Positions 42,350 to 51,843 of a DNA stretch of 64,000 nucleotides are shown piece after piece. Under the pieces are notes generated by a model, which saw only the letters and a program-made list of their open reading frames with translations, made no database searches and had not been told where the DNA came from. The stretch is from NCBI RefSeq assembly GCF_013004105.1, contig NZ_CP053085.1, positions 5,115,093-5,179,092 of the forward strand, read 5' to 3'. This stretch comes from Gemmatimonas groenlandica. Lineage in GTDB: Bacteria > Gemmatimonadota > Gemmatimonadetes > Gemmatimonadales > Gemmatimonadaceae. Within the stretch, counting starts at the first letter, position 1. Each line of letters begins with the position of its first letter. The position numbers were made by a program, and so were the translations under genes.

Positions 42350-43251
42350 GACGGCCGGTACACCAATACCGGTGTGTGGGTGTGGCGCATGACTTCGTCC
42401 GCTACGCTGCCGAGCATCATTCGCTTGAGTCCGCCACGTCCGTGTGTGGCCATGGCGAGCGCACCCGCCGACGTACGCCGCGCTTCGTCAATAATGGCAC
42501 GCGAAATACTCATGTCGGTGACGATGTGGACGGCGGTGCCGGCCGGACAATCGCCGGCCTGGCGTGTGAGGTACTCACGGCGTCCTGTCTCTTCGAGCGC
42601 GACCGCACCTTCGTCGACAAGCAGCGCTTCGGCGCCGAAGGGAGCCATCGGCATCGCATGCGGCACGGCGACCGAGAGCAGCGCCATCGTGAGCCCGGCT
42701 GCTTCGGCAAACGTCTTCGCGTGCGGCAGGATGGCTTCGGCGAACGGAGAGCCGTCGAGCGTGCAGAGCAGGGTGCCGGCGGGCAGTTCCGGCGGCGCAT
42801 CGCTGCCGGAGCCGCGCACCAGATAAACCGGGGCCGTGGCGCGGGTGAGGTAGGCCGTCGCCACGCTGCCCAGGCGCAAGCGCTCGAAGCCGCTGCGCCC
42901 GTGCGAGGTCATCACGGTCAGATCCACCCCCGACGACTGGGCGTGCTCCACGAGCGCTTCGACGATCGTACCCTCGAGCAACACGCCCGTGGCGGTGATG
43001 CCCTGCGCGGCGAGTTCAGCCAGCGCGGCGTCGAGCGCGACCTGATCCTGCTTCCGGTGTTCGCTGACCAGCTCCGCATCGTACACGGGAATGGCCACTT
43101 CTCCGGGCACGAAGGGAATGTACGCGCTTGGATCATGCACCATCGCCAGCTGCAGGCTCGCGCCAGTTCGGCGGGCAAGCGCCACGGCAATGGGCAGGGC
43201 ACGGGCACTCAGCACCGAGCCGTCAAACGGCACGAGAATGGTCTTGTACAT
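42346..43251 (-). CDS. Tandem universal stress protein (UspA x 2)
   Basis: A 301-residue protein made of two UspA domains. Domain 1 starts MYKTILVPFDGSVLSARALPIA and has the nucleotide-loop-like VMTSHGRSGFERLRLGSVA; domain 2 starts with LLCTLDGSPFAEAILPHA and ends with LAMATHGRGGLKRMMLGSVADEVMRHTHTPVLVYRP. Both G-2x-G-9x-G(S/T)-type ATP loops are present (HGRSGFERLRLGSV, HGRGGLKRMMLGSV), so ATP binding is likely. Role: stress-related cytoplasmic protein, partners unknown. ATG 43251 starts the domain; the frame extends upstream to 43266. The last 4 nt overlap the convergent yjjX-type gene. Confidence 0.92.
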   Translation of the reverse strand: MYKTILVPFDGSVLSARALPIAVALARRTGASLQLAMVHDPSAYIPFVPGEVAIPVYDAELVSEHRKQDQVALDAALAELAAQGITATGVLLEGTIVEALVEHAQSSGVDLTVMTSHGRSGFERLRLGSVATAYLTRATAPVYLVRGSGSDAPPELPAGTLLCTLDGSPFAEAILPHAKTFAEAAGLTMALLSVAVPHAMPMAPFGAEALLVDEGAVALEETGRREYLTRQAGDCPAGTAVHIVTDMSISRAIIDEARRTSAGALAMATHGRGGLKRMMLGSVADEVMRHTHTPVLVYRPS

Positions 43252-43330
43252 TGCAAGACGTTGCACGCCTGGGGGCGTTCCTGCCAGAGGGGATCTCCCG
43301 ACAACTCGTCACCGTTCTGCACCGGATCAC

Positions 43331-43792
43331 ATGACGGCATCGCGTCCCTTTGTCACGCACGAGCGCGTCCGCTGGGCGGATGTGGATCTCGTCTCGATCA
43401 TGCGGTTCAGCGCGTTCACGCGACTCGTGGAGGTGGCAGAGCAGGAACTGCTGCGCGCCGCGGGGTTGCCTTACTCGACGCTATTCGACAATCCGCGGAT
43501 CTGGATGCCGCGGCGGCGACTCGAAATCGACTATTACGCGCCGGCTCGCATCGACGATGAGCTCGCGCTCGTGACGTATGTGTCGCGCATGGGCGACACC
43601 TCGCTCACGATGCAGGTGGACGTCCGTCACGCCACGCGCCATACCCTCATCGCGGCCGCCACGATGGTGGTGGTGTGTGTCACGGTGGAGGGATTCGCCA
43701 AGCGCCCGCTGCCGCAGATCGCCCGCGAATCGCTCGCGCCGTACGTGATGTCGGTCGAGGATGCCCGGGCCGGCGCGCCCGAAACGCGCTAG
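43331..43792 (+). CDS. Acyl-CoA thioesterase (hotdog fold, 4HBT-like)
   Basis: A 153-residue protein of the hotdog-fold thioesterase superfamily. The N-terminal segment RVRWADVDLVSIMRFSAFTRLVEVAEQELLRAAGLPY is the first strand and the long central helix with the usual R-V-x-x-x-D-x-D pattern of YbgC/4HBT proteins. IDDELALVTYVSRMGDTSLTMQVDVRH follows as the beta sheet. The substrate is unknown, but acyl-CoA is the likely type. ATG 43331 is used. Its stop codon overlaps the -10-like element of ispH, which starts 9 nt downstream. Confidence 0.75.
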   Translation: MTASRPFVTHERVRWADVDLVSIMRFSAFTRLVEVAEQELLRAAGLPYSTLFDNPRIWMPRRRLEIDYYAPARIDDELALVTYVSRMGDTSLTMQVDVRHATRHTLIAAATMVVVCVTVEGFAKRPLPQIARESLAPYVMSVEDARAGAPETR

Positions 43793-43795
43793 ATT
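43790..43795 (+). promoter_or_regulatory. Candidate leaderless -10 element (TAGATT) of ispH
   Basis: TAGATT includes the TAG stop codon of the preceding thioesterase gene; GAGGGT (6 nt) then leads to ATG 43802. GAGGG could also act as a weak Shine-Dalgarno, so a read-through transcript from the thioesterase gene is possible. Confidence 0.35.
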
Positions 43796-43801
43796 GAGGG
43801 T

Positions 43802-45037
43802 ATGTCAGATATGACGTACGTACGCAAAGGCTTCGGCCTGAAGGCCGAGGTGCAAGACACCCTCGCGGCCGACTACACCGGTCAGCTGGTGGACATGCTT
43901 CGCGCGCAGGACTACACGCTGCACGCGGGACAGACCACCGTGCGACTCGCCAAGGAATTCGGATTCTGTTACGGCGTGGAGCGCGCGGTCGACTATGCGT
44001 ACCAGACGCGGCGGAAATTTCCGGGCAAACGCATCTTTCTGGCGGGCGAGATCATCCACAATCCGCACGTCAACGCGAAGTTGCGCGAGATGGGCGTGGT
44101 GTTTCTATCGGCCAGCGGCAAGGGCTTCGACTACGCGCCCGTGGAACCGGCCGATGTGGTGATCCTGCCCGCGTTCGGTGTCACGATTCAGGATTTCCAG
44201 ACGCTGCGCGAACTCGGGTGCGTCGTGGTCGATACGACCTGCGGATCGGTGCTCAACGTGTGGAAGCGCGTCGAAGTGTATGCGCGCGACGGGTTCACGT
44301 CGCTGATTCACGGCAAGTTCTATCACGAAGAGACGCGCGCGACGGCGTCGCAGGTAGAGAAGTATCGGGGCGGGCAGTACATCGTGGTGCGTGACATGGT
44401 GGAAGCCGAGCTGGTGATGGACTACATCGAGGCCAAGGCCGGCAAGCCGACACCGCGCCCGCCGCTGTCGCGCGCCGACTTCCTCGAGAAGTTCGCGAAG
44501 GCCGCCTCGGATCACTTCGATCCCGATCTGCATCTCGATCGTATCGGCGTGGCGAATCAAACCACGATGCTGGCGCGTGAATCGCTGGCGATCGGTGCGG
44601 CGGTGGGCGACGCGATGGCACGGGCGTACGGTGATGTCCATCGCTCTGAGCACTTTCGCACCTTCGACACGATCTGCAGCGCCACGCAGGACCGGCAGGA
44701 TGCGGTGGTGGAACTGCTGGCCGAGCCGCTCGATCTGATGGTGGTGGTGGGCGGCTACAACTCCAGCAATACGATCTCGCTGGCGGCGCTGTGCGGTGAG
44801 CAGGTGCCGACGTACCACATCGCCGATCCCGACGAAATCGATGTCGAGGCGAATGCGGTGCGCGTGCGTCGGGTGGGTCCGCATCATCACGAGGACGAGA
44901 TTGCGAACTGGCTGCCGACCTCGGGTCCGTTGCGGGTCGGCATCACCGCTGGTGCCAGCACGCCGAACAACAAGATTGGACAGGCGGTGGCGCGAGTCTT
45001 CGCTATTCGTGGCGAACGCGTCGATACGAGCCTCTGA
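43802..45037 (+). CDS. ispH: 4-hydroxy-3-methylbut-2-enyl diphosphate reductase
   Basis: A 411-residue iron-sulfur enzyme, the last step of the MEP isoprenoid pathway (HMBPP to IPP/DMAPP). The three cluster cysteines are Cys56 (GFCYGVERAVD), Cys147 (VVDTTCGSVLNVW) and Cys292 (FDTICSATQDRQDAV). Substrate-site motifs are EIIHNPHV (83-90), NQTTM (252-256) and GGYNSSNT (317-324). The length exceeds the usual ~310-residue bacterial form and matches the cyanobacterial/plant-type IspH of about 400 residues with an N-terminal extension (about 45 residues) and an insertion around 185-245. It is preceded by a TAGATT element 6 nt upstream. Confidence 0.95.
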   Translation: MSDMTYVRKGFGLKAEVQDTLAADYTGQLVDMLRAQDYTLHAGQTTVRLAKEFGFCYGVERAVDYAYQTRRKFPGKRIFLAGEIIHNPHVNAKLREMGVVFLSASGKGFDYAPVEPADVVILPAFGVTIQDFQTLRELGCVVVDTTCGSVLNVWKRVEVYARDGFTSLIHGKFYHEETRATASQVEKYRGGQYIVVRDMVEAELVMDYIEAKAGKPTPRPPLSRADFLEKFAKAASDHFDPDLHLDRIGVANQTTMLARESLAIGAAVGDAMARAYGDVHRSEHFRTFDTICSATQDRQDAVVELLAEPLDLMVVVGGYNSSNTISLAALCGEQVPTYHIADPDEIDVEANAVRVRRVGPHHHEDEIANWLPTSGPLRVGITAGASTPNNKIGQAVARVFAIRGERVDTSL

Positions 45038-45075
45038 GCACCATACACGGTTCACTGCATTGGAGATCGCCGCCC

Positions 45076-45771
45076 ATGAACGGTACGATGGTGGAGTTTC
45101 GCGCGACGGGAGGCACCGACGATGGCACGGCTGCCGGGTATCTGTCGCTGCCGCCTTCGGGCCATGGCCCCGGGCTGCTGGTGCTGCAGGAGTGGTGGGG
45201 GCTGGTGGATCACATCAAGGAGCTGGCCGACCGCTTTGCCGCGGCCGGCTTCGTGGCGCTGGCCCCGGATCTTTATCGCGGCGAGCAGGCGACGACGCCT
45301 GATAACGCGCAGCGTTTGCTGATGGCGCTCGACATGCCGCACACGGCGGGCGCGTTGCGTGGCGCCGCGGAGTATCTGCGCGGCCTCGATACGGTCTCTC
45401 CGAACAAGGTCGGCGCCATCGGTTTCTGCATGGGAGGCCAGTTGGCGCTCTACGCCGCTACGGCGCACCCCGACGTCATCGACGCGGTCGTCGACTTCTA
45501 CGGCATCTTCAATCCGAAGGTGCCGGTGGATCTTTCGGCGCTCCGCGCGCCGGTGCAAGCACATTTCGGCGAACATGACACGTCGATCCCGCGTGAACGT
45601 GCGGAGGCGTTGATGGCCGAGGTCGCGGCCACGGGGGTTCGCGCCGAGACGTATTTCTACGATGCGGGTCACGCCTTCTTCAACGACACGCGGGCGGTGG
45701 CGCACAACCCGGACGCGGCGAGTCTGGCGTGGGACCGCACGATCGAGTTCCTGCAGCAGTCGCTGGCGTAA
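45076..45771 (+). CDS. Dienelactone hydrolase family protein
   Basis: A 231-residue alpha/beta hydrolase of the dienelactone hydrolase type. The catalytic triad is Cys in GFCMGGQLAL (nucleophile elbow), Asp in GEHDTSIP and His in YDAGHAFFND. GLLVLQEWWGLVDHIKELADR and FVALAPDLYRGEQ are standard for the family. Natural substrates in the family include dienelactones from aromatic degradation, but no such pathway is nearby. The stop overlaps the start of the 5'-nucleotidase gene (TAATG), indicating translational coupling. Confidence 0.88.
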   Translation: MNGTMVEFRATGGTDDGTAAGYLSLPPSGHGPGLLVLQEWWGLVDHIKELADRFAAAGFVALAPDLYRGEQATTPDNAQRLLMALDMPHTAGALRGAAEYLRGLDTVSPNKVGAIGFCMGGQLALYAATAHPDVIDAVVDFYGIFNPKVPVDLSALRAPVQAHFGEHDTSIPRERAEALMAEVAATGVRAETYFYDAGHAFFNDTRAVAHNPDAASLAWDRTIEFLQQSLA

Positions 45772-47360
45772 TGTCAGGCCTGCGGCTCACGCGTGGTAGT
45801 GCACATCGCGTGCTGCTGGCCTCGGTGCTCTTGCTTGCGGTGTGGAGCGCGGGGTGTCGTGCGCCATCGTCCGGGACCGGAGGGCCGACACCTCGAAGCG
45901 CAACACGCGCTGCACGCCAGACCGTGCGCATGCTGCTGGTGAACGATGTGTACGTCATCGACACCCTCCGGGACGGCCGGGGTGGACTGGCCCGCGTGGC
46001 AGGGTTGCGAGACTCGATCGAACGCGCGAACGGCGATAGGGTGCTGTTCGTGCTGGCCGGCGATGTGCTCAGCCCCAGTGTGCTCGGCAAGTGGTATGGC
46101 GGCGCGCAGATGGTGGATGGGTTCAATGCAGCGCGGCTCGACCTCGCGACGTTGGGCAATCACGAGTTCGATGGTTCGCGCTCGACGCTCGTGGCGCGCC
46201 TGCACGAGTCGCAGTTCCGCTGGCTCTCGGCGAACTGCGGCGAGGCGAACGGCGCGCCGTTTCCCGGCGTACGCGGCTGGGATACGCTACGGTTGGGGGG
46301 CGTGAAAGTCGGCATTCTCGGTACGACGGTGGTGCGCGATTACGCGCCGTACGTGTCGTGCCGGAATCCGGACAGTGCCACCACGGCCAGCGTCGATACG
46401 CTGCTGCAACAGGGATCGGAGCTGGTCGTCGCGCTGACGCACCGCTTCATGCTGGAAGATGAGGCGACGCTCGAGAACGAGCCGCGCATTACCGCGATTC
46501 TGGGCGGCCACGATCACAACGGGCGCCGGGCGGAGCGCGATGGGCGCCTGCTGGTGAAAGCGGTGTCCAACTCACGCACGGCGATTCTGGTCACGTTCAC
46601 GCGGGATGGCGCGACGCCGTGGCGCGTGTCCGACCAGCGGTTCGATATTGGCCCGGGGATGCGTGATGACCCCGCCACGGCGGCGGCGGTTCAGCGGTGG
46701 CGCGACACCCTCACTCGCCGCATCGGTCCCGATCGCGTGCTCGGGTTCGCTCCGGAGCCGATCAATGCGATCGACTCGATATCGAAGCGTGAGAGTCCGT
46801 TCGGCAACATGATTGCCGACGCGATGCGTGTCGGCACGAAGGCAGACGTCGCGCTGATCAACTCCGGTGCGCTGCGCTTCGACGACATCATGCCCGCCGG
46901 CGCGATCACCCGGCACATGATCGAGGGGGTGTTTCTGTTCGCCGACGAAACGCGCGTCGTGACGTTCCCGCTGAGCGGATCACGACTTCGCGACCTGCTC
47001 GAAGTGAGTGTGGGGCGCGGTGGACTGAGCAACGGCCCGTATCTGCAGCTGAGTGGCGTGCGATTCCGCTTCGACGCAACGCTGCCCTCGGGCGGTCGGG
47101 TTGTCGGGGCGCTCACGCGCGATGATGGTCGTTCGATCGGCGCGACGGACACACTGCAGGTGTCGATCGTGACGTATCCGGCTTGTCGCAGCGGCGACGG
47201 CTATCACATTCCCGAGGCGGCCGAGGCCTGTCGCGCGCTCGAAGCTGCCCCCACTTCGCGTCCGCGTGCCGCCGATCTGGTGCTGCAACATCTCGAACGC
47301 ATGAACGGCCGAATCATCCCGCCGCCGATCGGCCGCGTGACACGCCTCGATCGGCGATAG
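45771..47360 (+). CDS. 5'-nucleotidase / metallophosphatase lipoprotein
   Basis: A 529-residue bifunctional-type 5'-nucleotidase. A signal sequence ends in a lipobox (AVWSAGC, about residue 29), so it is an exported lipoprotein. The metallophosphoesterase domain shows MLLVNDVYVID, FVLAGDVLSPS, TLGNHEFDGS and LGGHDHNG, the metal-binding motifs with the first D-x-H replaced by NDVY. The C-terminal 5_nucleotid_C domain includes GNMIADAMR and INSGALRFD. It would dephosphorylate nucleotides outside the inner membrane. The start at ATG 45771 overlaps the dienelactone hydrolase stop (TAATG). Confidence 0.87.
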   Translation: MSGLRLTRGSAHRVLLASVLLLAVWSAGCRAPSSGTGGPTPRSATRAARQTVRMLLVNDVYVIDTLRDGRGGLARVAGLRDSIERANGDRVLFVLAGDVLSPSVLGKWYGGAQMVDGFNAARLDLATLGNHEFDGSRSTLVARLHESQFRWLSANCGEANGAPFPGVRGWDTLRLGGVKVGILGTTVVRDYAPYVSCRNPDSATTASVDTLLQQGSELVVALTHRFMLEDEATLENEPRITAILGGHDHNGRRAERDGRLLVKAVSNSRTAILVTFTRDGATPWRVSDQRFDIGPGMRDDPATAAAVQRWRDTLTRRIGPDRVLGFAPEPINAIDSISKRESPFGNMIADAMRVGTKADVALINSGALRFDDIMPAGAITRHMIEGVFLFADETRVVTFPLSGSRLRDLLEVSVGRGGLSNGPYLQLSGVRFRFDATLPSGGRVVGALTRDDGRSIGATDTLQVSIVTYPACRSGDGYHIPEAAEACRALEAAPTSRPRAADLVLQHLERMNGRIIPPPIGRVTRLDRR

Positions 47361-47394
47361 TCACCGCGTCCCTCCCTCCACCAGGCATATTGCC

Positions 47395-48185
47395 ATGCAC
47401 GAGCCCATTACCCCGCGCACTGCCGACGCGATCGCGCGTCTCCGTCTCGACGAGAAGGTCGCGATCGTGACCGGTGGCACACGCGGCATCGGGTTGGCGA
47501 TCGCCACCACGCTGGCGCGTGCCGGGGCGAAGGTCGCGATTTCCAGCCGCAAGCCGGAGCATGTCGACGCGGTCGTGAAGGCGCTGCGCAGCGAAGGACT
47601 CGAGGTCGTCGGCATTCCGGCGAACATGGGGAAGGCGGCTGATGCCCACGAACTCGCGGCACGCACGGTGGAGCACTTCGACGGCATCGACATCATCGTA
47701 AACAATGCCGCGACCAACCCGATTTTCGGTCCGCTTCAGCAGGCCACCGACGATGCCTTCGACAAGATTTTCTCGGTGAATCTCAAGGGACCGCTCGAGC
47801 TGTGTCGCACGGCGCACACGATCATGGCCCAGCGCGGTGGTGGCGCGATCGTGAATGTGGCGAGCATCGGTGGCGTCTCACCGGAGGCGGGGCTCGGTCT
47901 GTACAGTGTGAGCAAAGCCGCGCTCGTGTCACTCACCAAGGTGATGGCGCAGGAGTGGGGCGCCGACGGCATTCGCGCCAACGTGATCTGTCCCGGGCTC
48001 ATCAAGACCCGCTTTTCGCAGGCATTGTGGCAGGACAAGGACATCTCGAATCAGGTCCTCGGCCATCAGCCTATTCGCCGTATCGGCGAGCCTGACGATG
48101 TGGCCGGACTCGCGCTCTTTCTCGCATCGGATGCGTCATCGTATTGCACGGGCGGTGTGTACATGGTGGACGGCGGATATCTCAC

Positions 48186-48189
<4 letters not shown>
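47395..48189 (+). CDS. Short-chain dehydrogenase/reductase (SDR)
   Basis: A 264-residue classical SDR with the NAD(P) motif TGGTRGIGLAIA (22-33), NNAAT (about 103), the catalytic Ser (IVNVASIGG) and the Tyr-Lys pair YSVSKAAL (about 165-172). Arg residues after the first glycine-rich strand (SSRK) hint at NADP preference. It overlaps the following acyl-CoA dehydrogenase gene by 4 nt (ATGA), and the kinase-like gene follows directly. This SDR, ACAD and APH-kinase trio resembles the 4-hydroxyacyl-CoA catabolic set (lvaD, lvaC, lvaA-like), where the SDR handles a 3-hydroxyacyl or related intermediate; this is by analogy. Confidence 0.88.
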
Positions 48190-49412
<1,223 letters not shown>

Positions 49413-50507
49413 ATGCCCGTGACTGATGGAACGATCGCGCTGCGCGAGGGCGAAGAGATTGATGCCGAGGCGCTGCTGGCGTGGCTCGCAACGGCAGCCC
49501 CGGACACGGTGCCGGCGGGCGCTCGCCTGAACATCAGGCAGTTTCCCGCGGGGTTTTCGAATCTCACGTATCTGGTCACGATGGAGCACGAGCACGGCCG
49601 GCGCGCGCTGGTGCTGCGTCGGCCACCGCGTGGCGTGAAAGCGGGTATTGCGCACGATATGAGTCGGGAGCACGGCATCCTGACCGCGCTGCACGCCACA
49701 GCTGTTCCGGTGCCGAAGACGCTGGCCCGATGCGATGACGTGACGGTGATCGGGGCACCGTTCTATCTCATGGAGCATGTCGACGGCGTGATCCTTCGTG
49801 GCGAGCTTCCAGAGTCGCTGACCGAGAATGCGGCGGCCATGCCGGTCAAGCTCGCTGCACTCTCGCACACGTTCGTGCAGACGCTCGCGCAGTTGCATGC
49901 GGTCGACGTCTCGACGGAGCCGCTCGTGTCGCTGGGGCGGCCGGAGGGCTACGTGCAGCGGCAGGTGCAGGGATGGACGAAGCGATGGCTCGCGTCACGC
50001 ACCGACGACGTGCCCGCGCTCGATTGGGCCGCCGCGTGGCTCGACGGGCATCGTCCACCGGATCGCGCCACGACGCTGGTTCACAACGACTTCAAGCTCG
50101 ACAATCTCGTGCTCGAGCCGAATCTGTCACGAGTGCACGCCGTTCTCGACTGGGAGATGGCGACCATCGGAGATCCACTCATGGATCTGGGGACCAGCCT
50201 CGCCTATTGGGTCGAAGCCGGCGACGCGCCGATCTTCCGTGCGCTCGGACTCGGCATCACCGCCTTGCCGGGTAACATGACCCGCGCCGAACTGGTGCAG
50301 GCGTACGGTGCGCACCGTGGCATCGATGTGAGTGATGCGCCGTTCTACTATGCGTTCGGGCTGTTCAAGGTTGCCATCATCGCGCAGCAGATCTATGCGC
50401 GGCATGTGCAAGGGCTGACGAGCGACCCACGCTTTGCGGTGTTGGGGCAGGTCGTGCAGGCACTGGGGGTTGCGGCGAAGCAGGCGGCCGAAACGGGACG
50501 CCTTTAA
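49413..50507 (+). CDS. Phosphotransferase family protein, ACAD10/11-type hydroxyacyl-CoA kinase
   Basis: A 364-residue APH-superfamily kinase. RQFPAGFSNLTYLV (42-55) is the glycine-rich loop equivalent, LVLRRPPRG the beta-3 region, LVHNDFKLDN the catalytic loop and VLDWEMATIGDPLMDLG the metal-binding DxD-type segment. These match the choline/aminoglycoside kinase-like domain of ACAD10/11 and LvaA, which phosphorylate the 4-hydroxyl of 4-hydroxyacyl-CoA. Immediate abutment with the dehydrogenase (TAAATG) implies coupled expression. An antibiotic-resistance role is unlikely from context. The gene ends before a palindromic repeat and converges with the thiolase gene. Confidence 0.85.
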   Translation: MPVTDGTIALREGEEIDAEALLAWLATAAPDTVPAGARLNIRQFPAGFSNLTYLVTMEHEHGRRALVLRRPPRGVKAGIAHDMSREHGILTALHATAVPVPKTLARCDDVTVIGAPFYLMEHVDGVILRGELPESLTENAAAMPVKLAALSHTFVQTLAQLHAVDVSTEPLVSLGRPEGYVQRQVQGWTKRWLASRTDDVPALDWAAAWLDGHRPPDRATTLVHNDFKLDNLVLEPNLSRVHAVLDWEMATIGDPLMDLGTSLAYWVEAGDAPIFRALGLGITALPGNMTRAELVQAYGAHRGIDVSDAPFYYAFGLFKVAIIAQQIYARHVQGLTSDPRFAVLGQVVQALGVAAKQAAETGRL

Positions 50508-50527
50508 CGCGCGCTGTCACCCACCAC

Positions 50528-50654
50528 CCAATACGCAATACCCATCACGTCAAGCCAACAGCCTACAGCCTACAGCGCGCCGTTACAAACGCGCTGTGGG
50601 CTGTGGGCTGTGGGCTTGGGGTAATGGGTTCTGCGTTTTGTGTTCTGGGTTCTA
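50528..50654. repeat. Palindromic heptamer repeat between convergent genes, family D
   Basis: A hairpin made from tandem heptamers: ACAGCCT units at 50558-50579 pair with CTGTGGG units at 50590-50611 (20 of 22 positions, the others G-T). Around it, AATACGCAATACCCAT (left) and ATGGGTTCTGCGTTTT (right) form a second, imperfect pair. It lies between the phosphotransferase stop (50507) and the thiolase stop (50655), where it can act as a bidirectional terminator. Confidence 0.8.
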
Positions 50655-51821
50655 CTACGCGTAGACCTCGAAGATGCCGGCGGCGCCCATCCCGCCGCCG
50701 ATACACATCGTCACCATGCCGTAGCCACCGCCGCGGTTCCTGAGTTCATGCACCAACTGCGTCGTGAGCTTGGCACCGGTGGCGCCGAGGGGATGTCCCA
50801 GCGCGATGGCGCCGCCGTTCACGTTGATGATGCTCGTGTCCATCCCGAGCTCCTTGATCACGGCCAATGCCTGCGCCGAGAAGGCCTCGTTGAACTCGAT
50901 GAGCTTGAGGTCGGCCAAGGTGAGTCCGGCGCGCGCGAGCGCTTTCGGCACGGCCTTGATCGGGCCGACGCCCATGATGTCTGGATCGACGCCACCCACC
51001 GCGAAGCTCACGAATCGCGCGAGCGGGGTGAGCCCGAGCTCCTTGGCTTTGGCGGCGCTCATCACCAGCACGGCGGCCGCACCGTCGGAATACGGACTGG
51101 CGTTACCCGCCGTCACCGTGCCCGTGGGTGAGAATGCCGGGCGCAGTTTGGCCAATCCTTCGAGCGTGGTTTCTGCGCGCGGACATTCGTCGGTATCGAA
51201 CACCACGTCGGTGACGCTCTTCGCGGCGCCCGTCCAGGTGAAGCGCTGCGTGTGGATCGGAACGATCTGCTCGGCGAAGGCGCCGCGCTGAATGGCCGAC
51301 ACGGCTTTCTGCTGACTCTCGAATGCGAACTGATCCTGCGCCGCACGCGAGATCTCCCAGCGCTTCGCCACGCGTTCGGCGGTGAAGCCCATGCCGATGT
51401 AGCTCTCGGTGATCGCCGGTGAGAGTCGCGCGTTGTAGCCGGACATCGGCACCTGCGACATCATCTCTATACCGCCGGCCATCACGGCATCACCCTGACC
51501 GGCGATGATCGCCTGCGACGCGTAGGCCACCGACTGCAACCCCGACGAACAGAAGCGATTCACCGTGGCTGCGGACGTCTCCACGGGGAAGCCGCCGCGT
51601 AGCCACGCCAGGCGCGCGTGATTGAGCCCTTGCGAGGCCTCGGGCATTGCGCAGCCCCACTGCACGTCTTCGATGATCGCGGGGTCGATACCCGCGCGAT
51701 CGATTGCCGCCTTCATCACGGCAGACGACAAGTCCACCGGATGCACGCCGGCGAGCGCACCATCCGCCTTTCCGCGCGCGACCGCGCTGCGGGCGGCGCT
51801 GACGATTACGACCTCGGTCAT
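50655..51821 (-). CDS. fadA: Acetyl-CoA acyltransferase (thiolase)
   Basis: A 388-residue thiolase. The active-site Cys lies in TVNRFCSSGLQSVA (about residue 88), and the C-terminal motifs are NVNGGAIALGHPLGATGAK (His) and CIGGGMGAAG (second catalytic Cys). It cleaves 3-ketoacyl-CoA in beta-oxidation. ATG 51821 is preceded by GGAGAG on the minus strand, 6 nt away. The FadN-like gene is 22 nt upstream on the same strand, so both enzymes are made together. A biosynthetic acetoacetyl-CoA thiolase role is less likely given the partner. Confidence 0.93.
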   Translation of the reverse strand: MTEVVIVSAARSAVARGKADGALAGVHPVDLSSAVMKAAIDRAGIDPAIIEDVQWGCAMPEASQGLNHARLAWLRGGFPVETSAATVNRFCSSGLQSVAYASQAIIAGQGDAVMAGGIEMMSQVPMSGYNARLSPAITESYIGMGFTAERVAKRWEISRAAQDQFAFESQQKAVSAIQRGAFAEQIVPIHTQRFTWTGAAKSVTDVVFDTDECPRAETTLEGLAKLRPAFSPTGTVTAGNASPYSDGAAAVLVMSAAKAKELGLTPLARFVSFAVGGVDPDIMGVGPIKAVPKALARAGLTLADLKLIEFNEAFSAQALAVIKELGMDTSIINVNGGAIALGHPLGATGAKLTTQLVHELRNRGGGYGMVTMCIGGGMGAAGIFEVYA

Positions 51822-51843
51822 CTCTATCTCTCCTGCCGCGCGC

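Noticed and set aside
49413..50507. Aminoglycoside resistance phosphotransferase
   Set aside because: The protein lies in an operon with an ACAD11-like dehydrogenase and SDR; the ACAD10/11-type kinase assignment explains it better.
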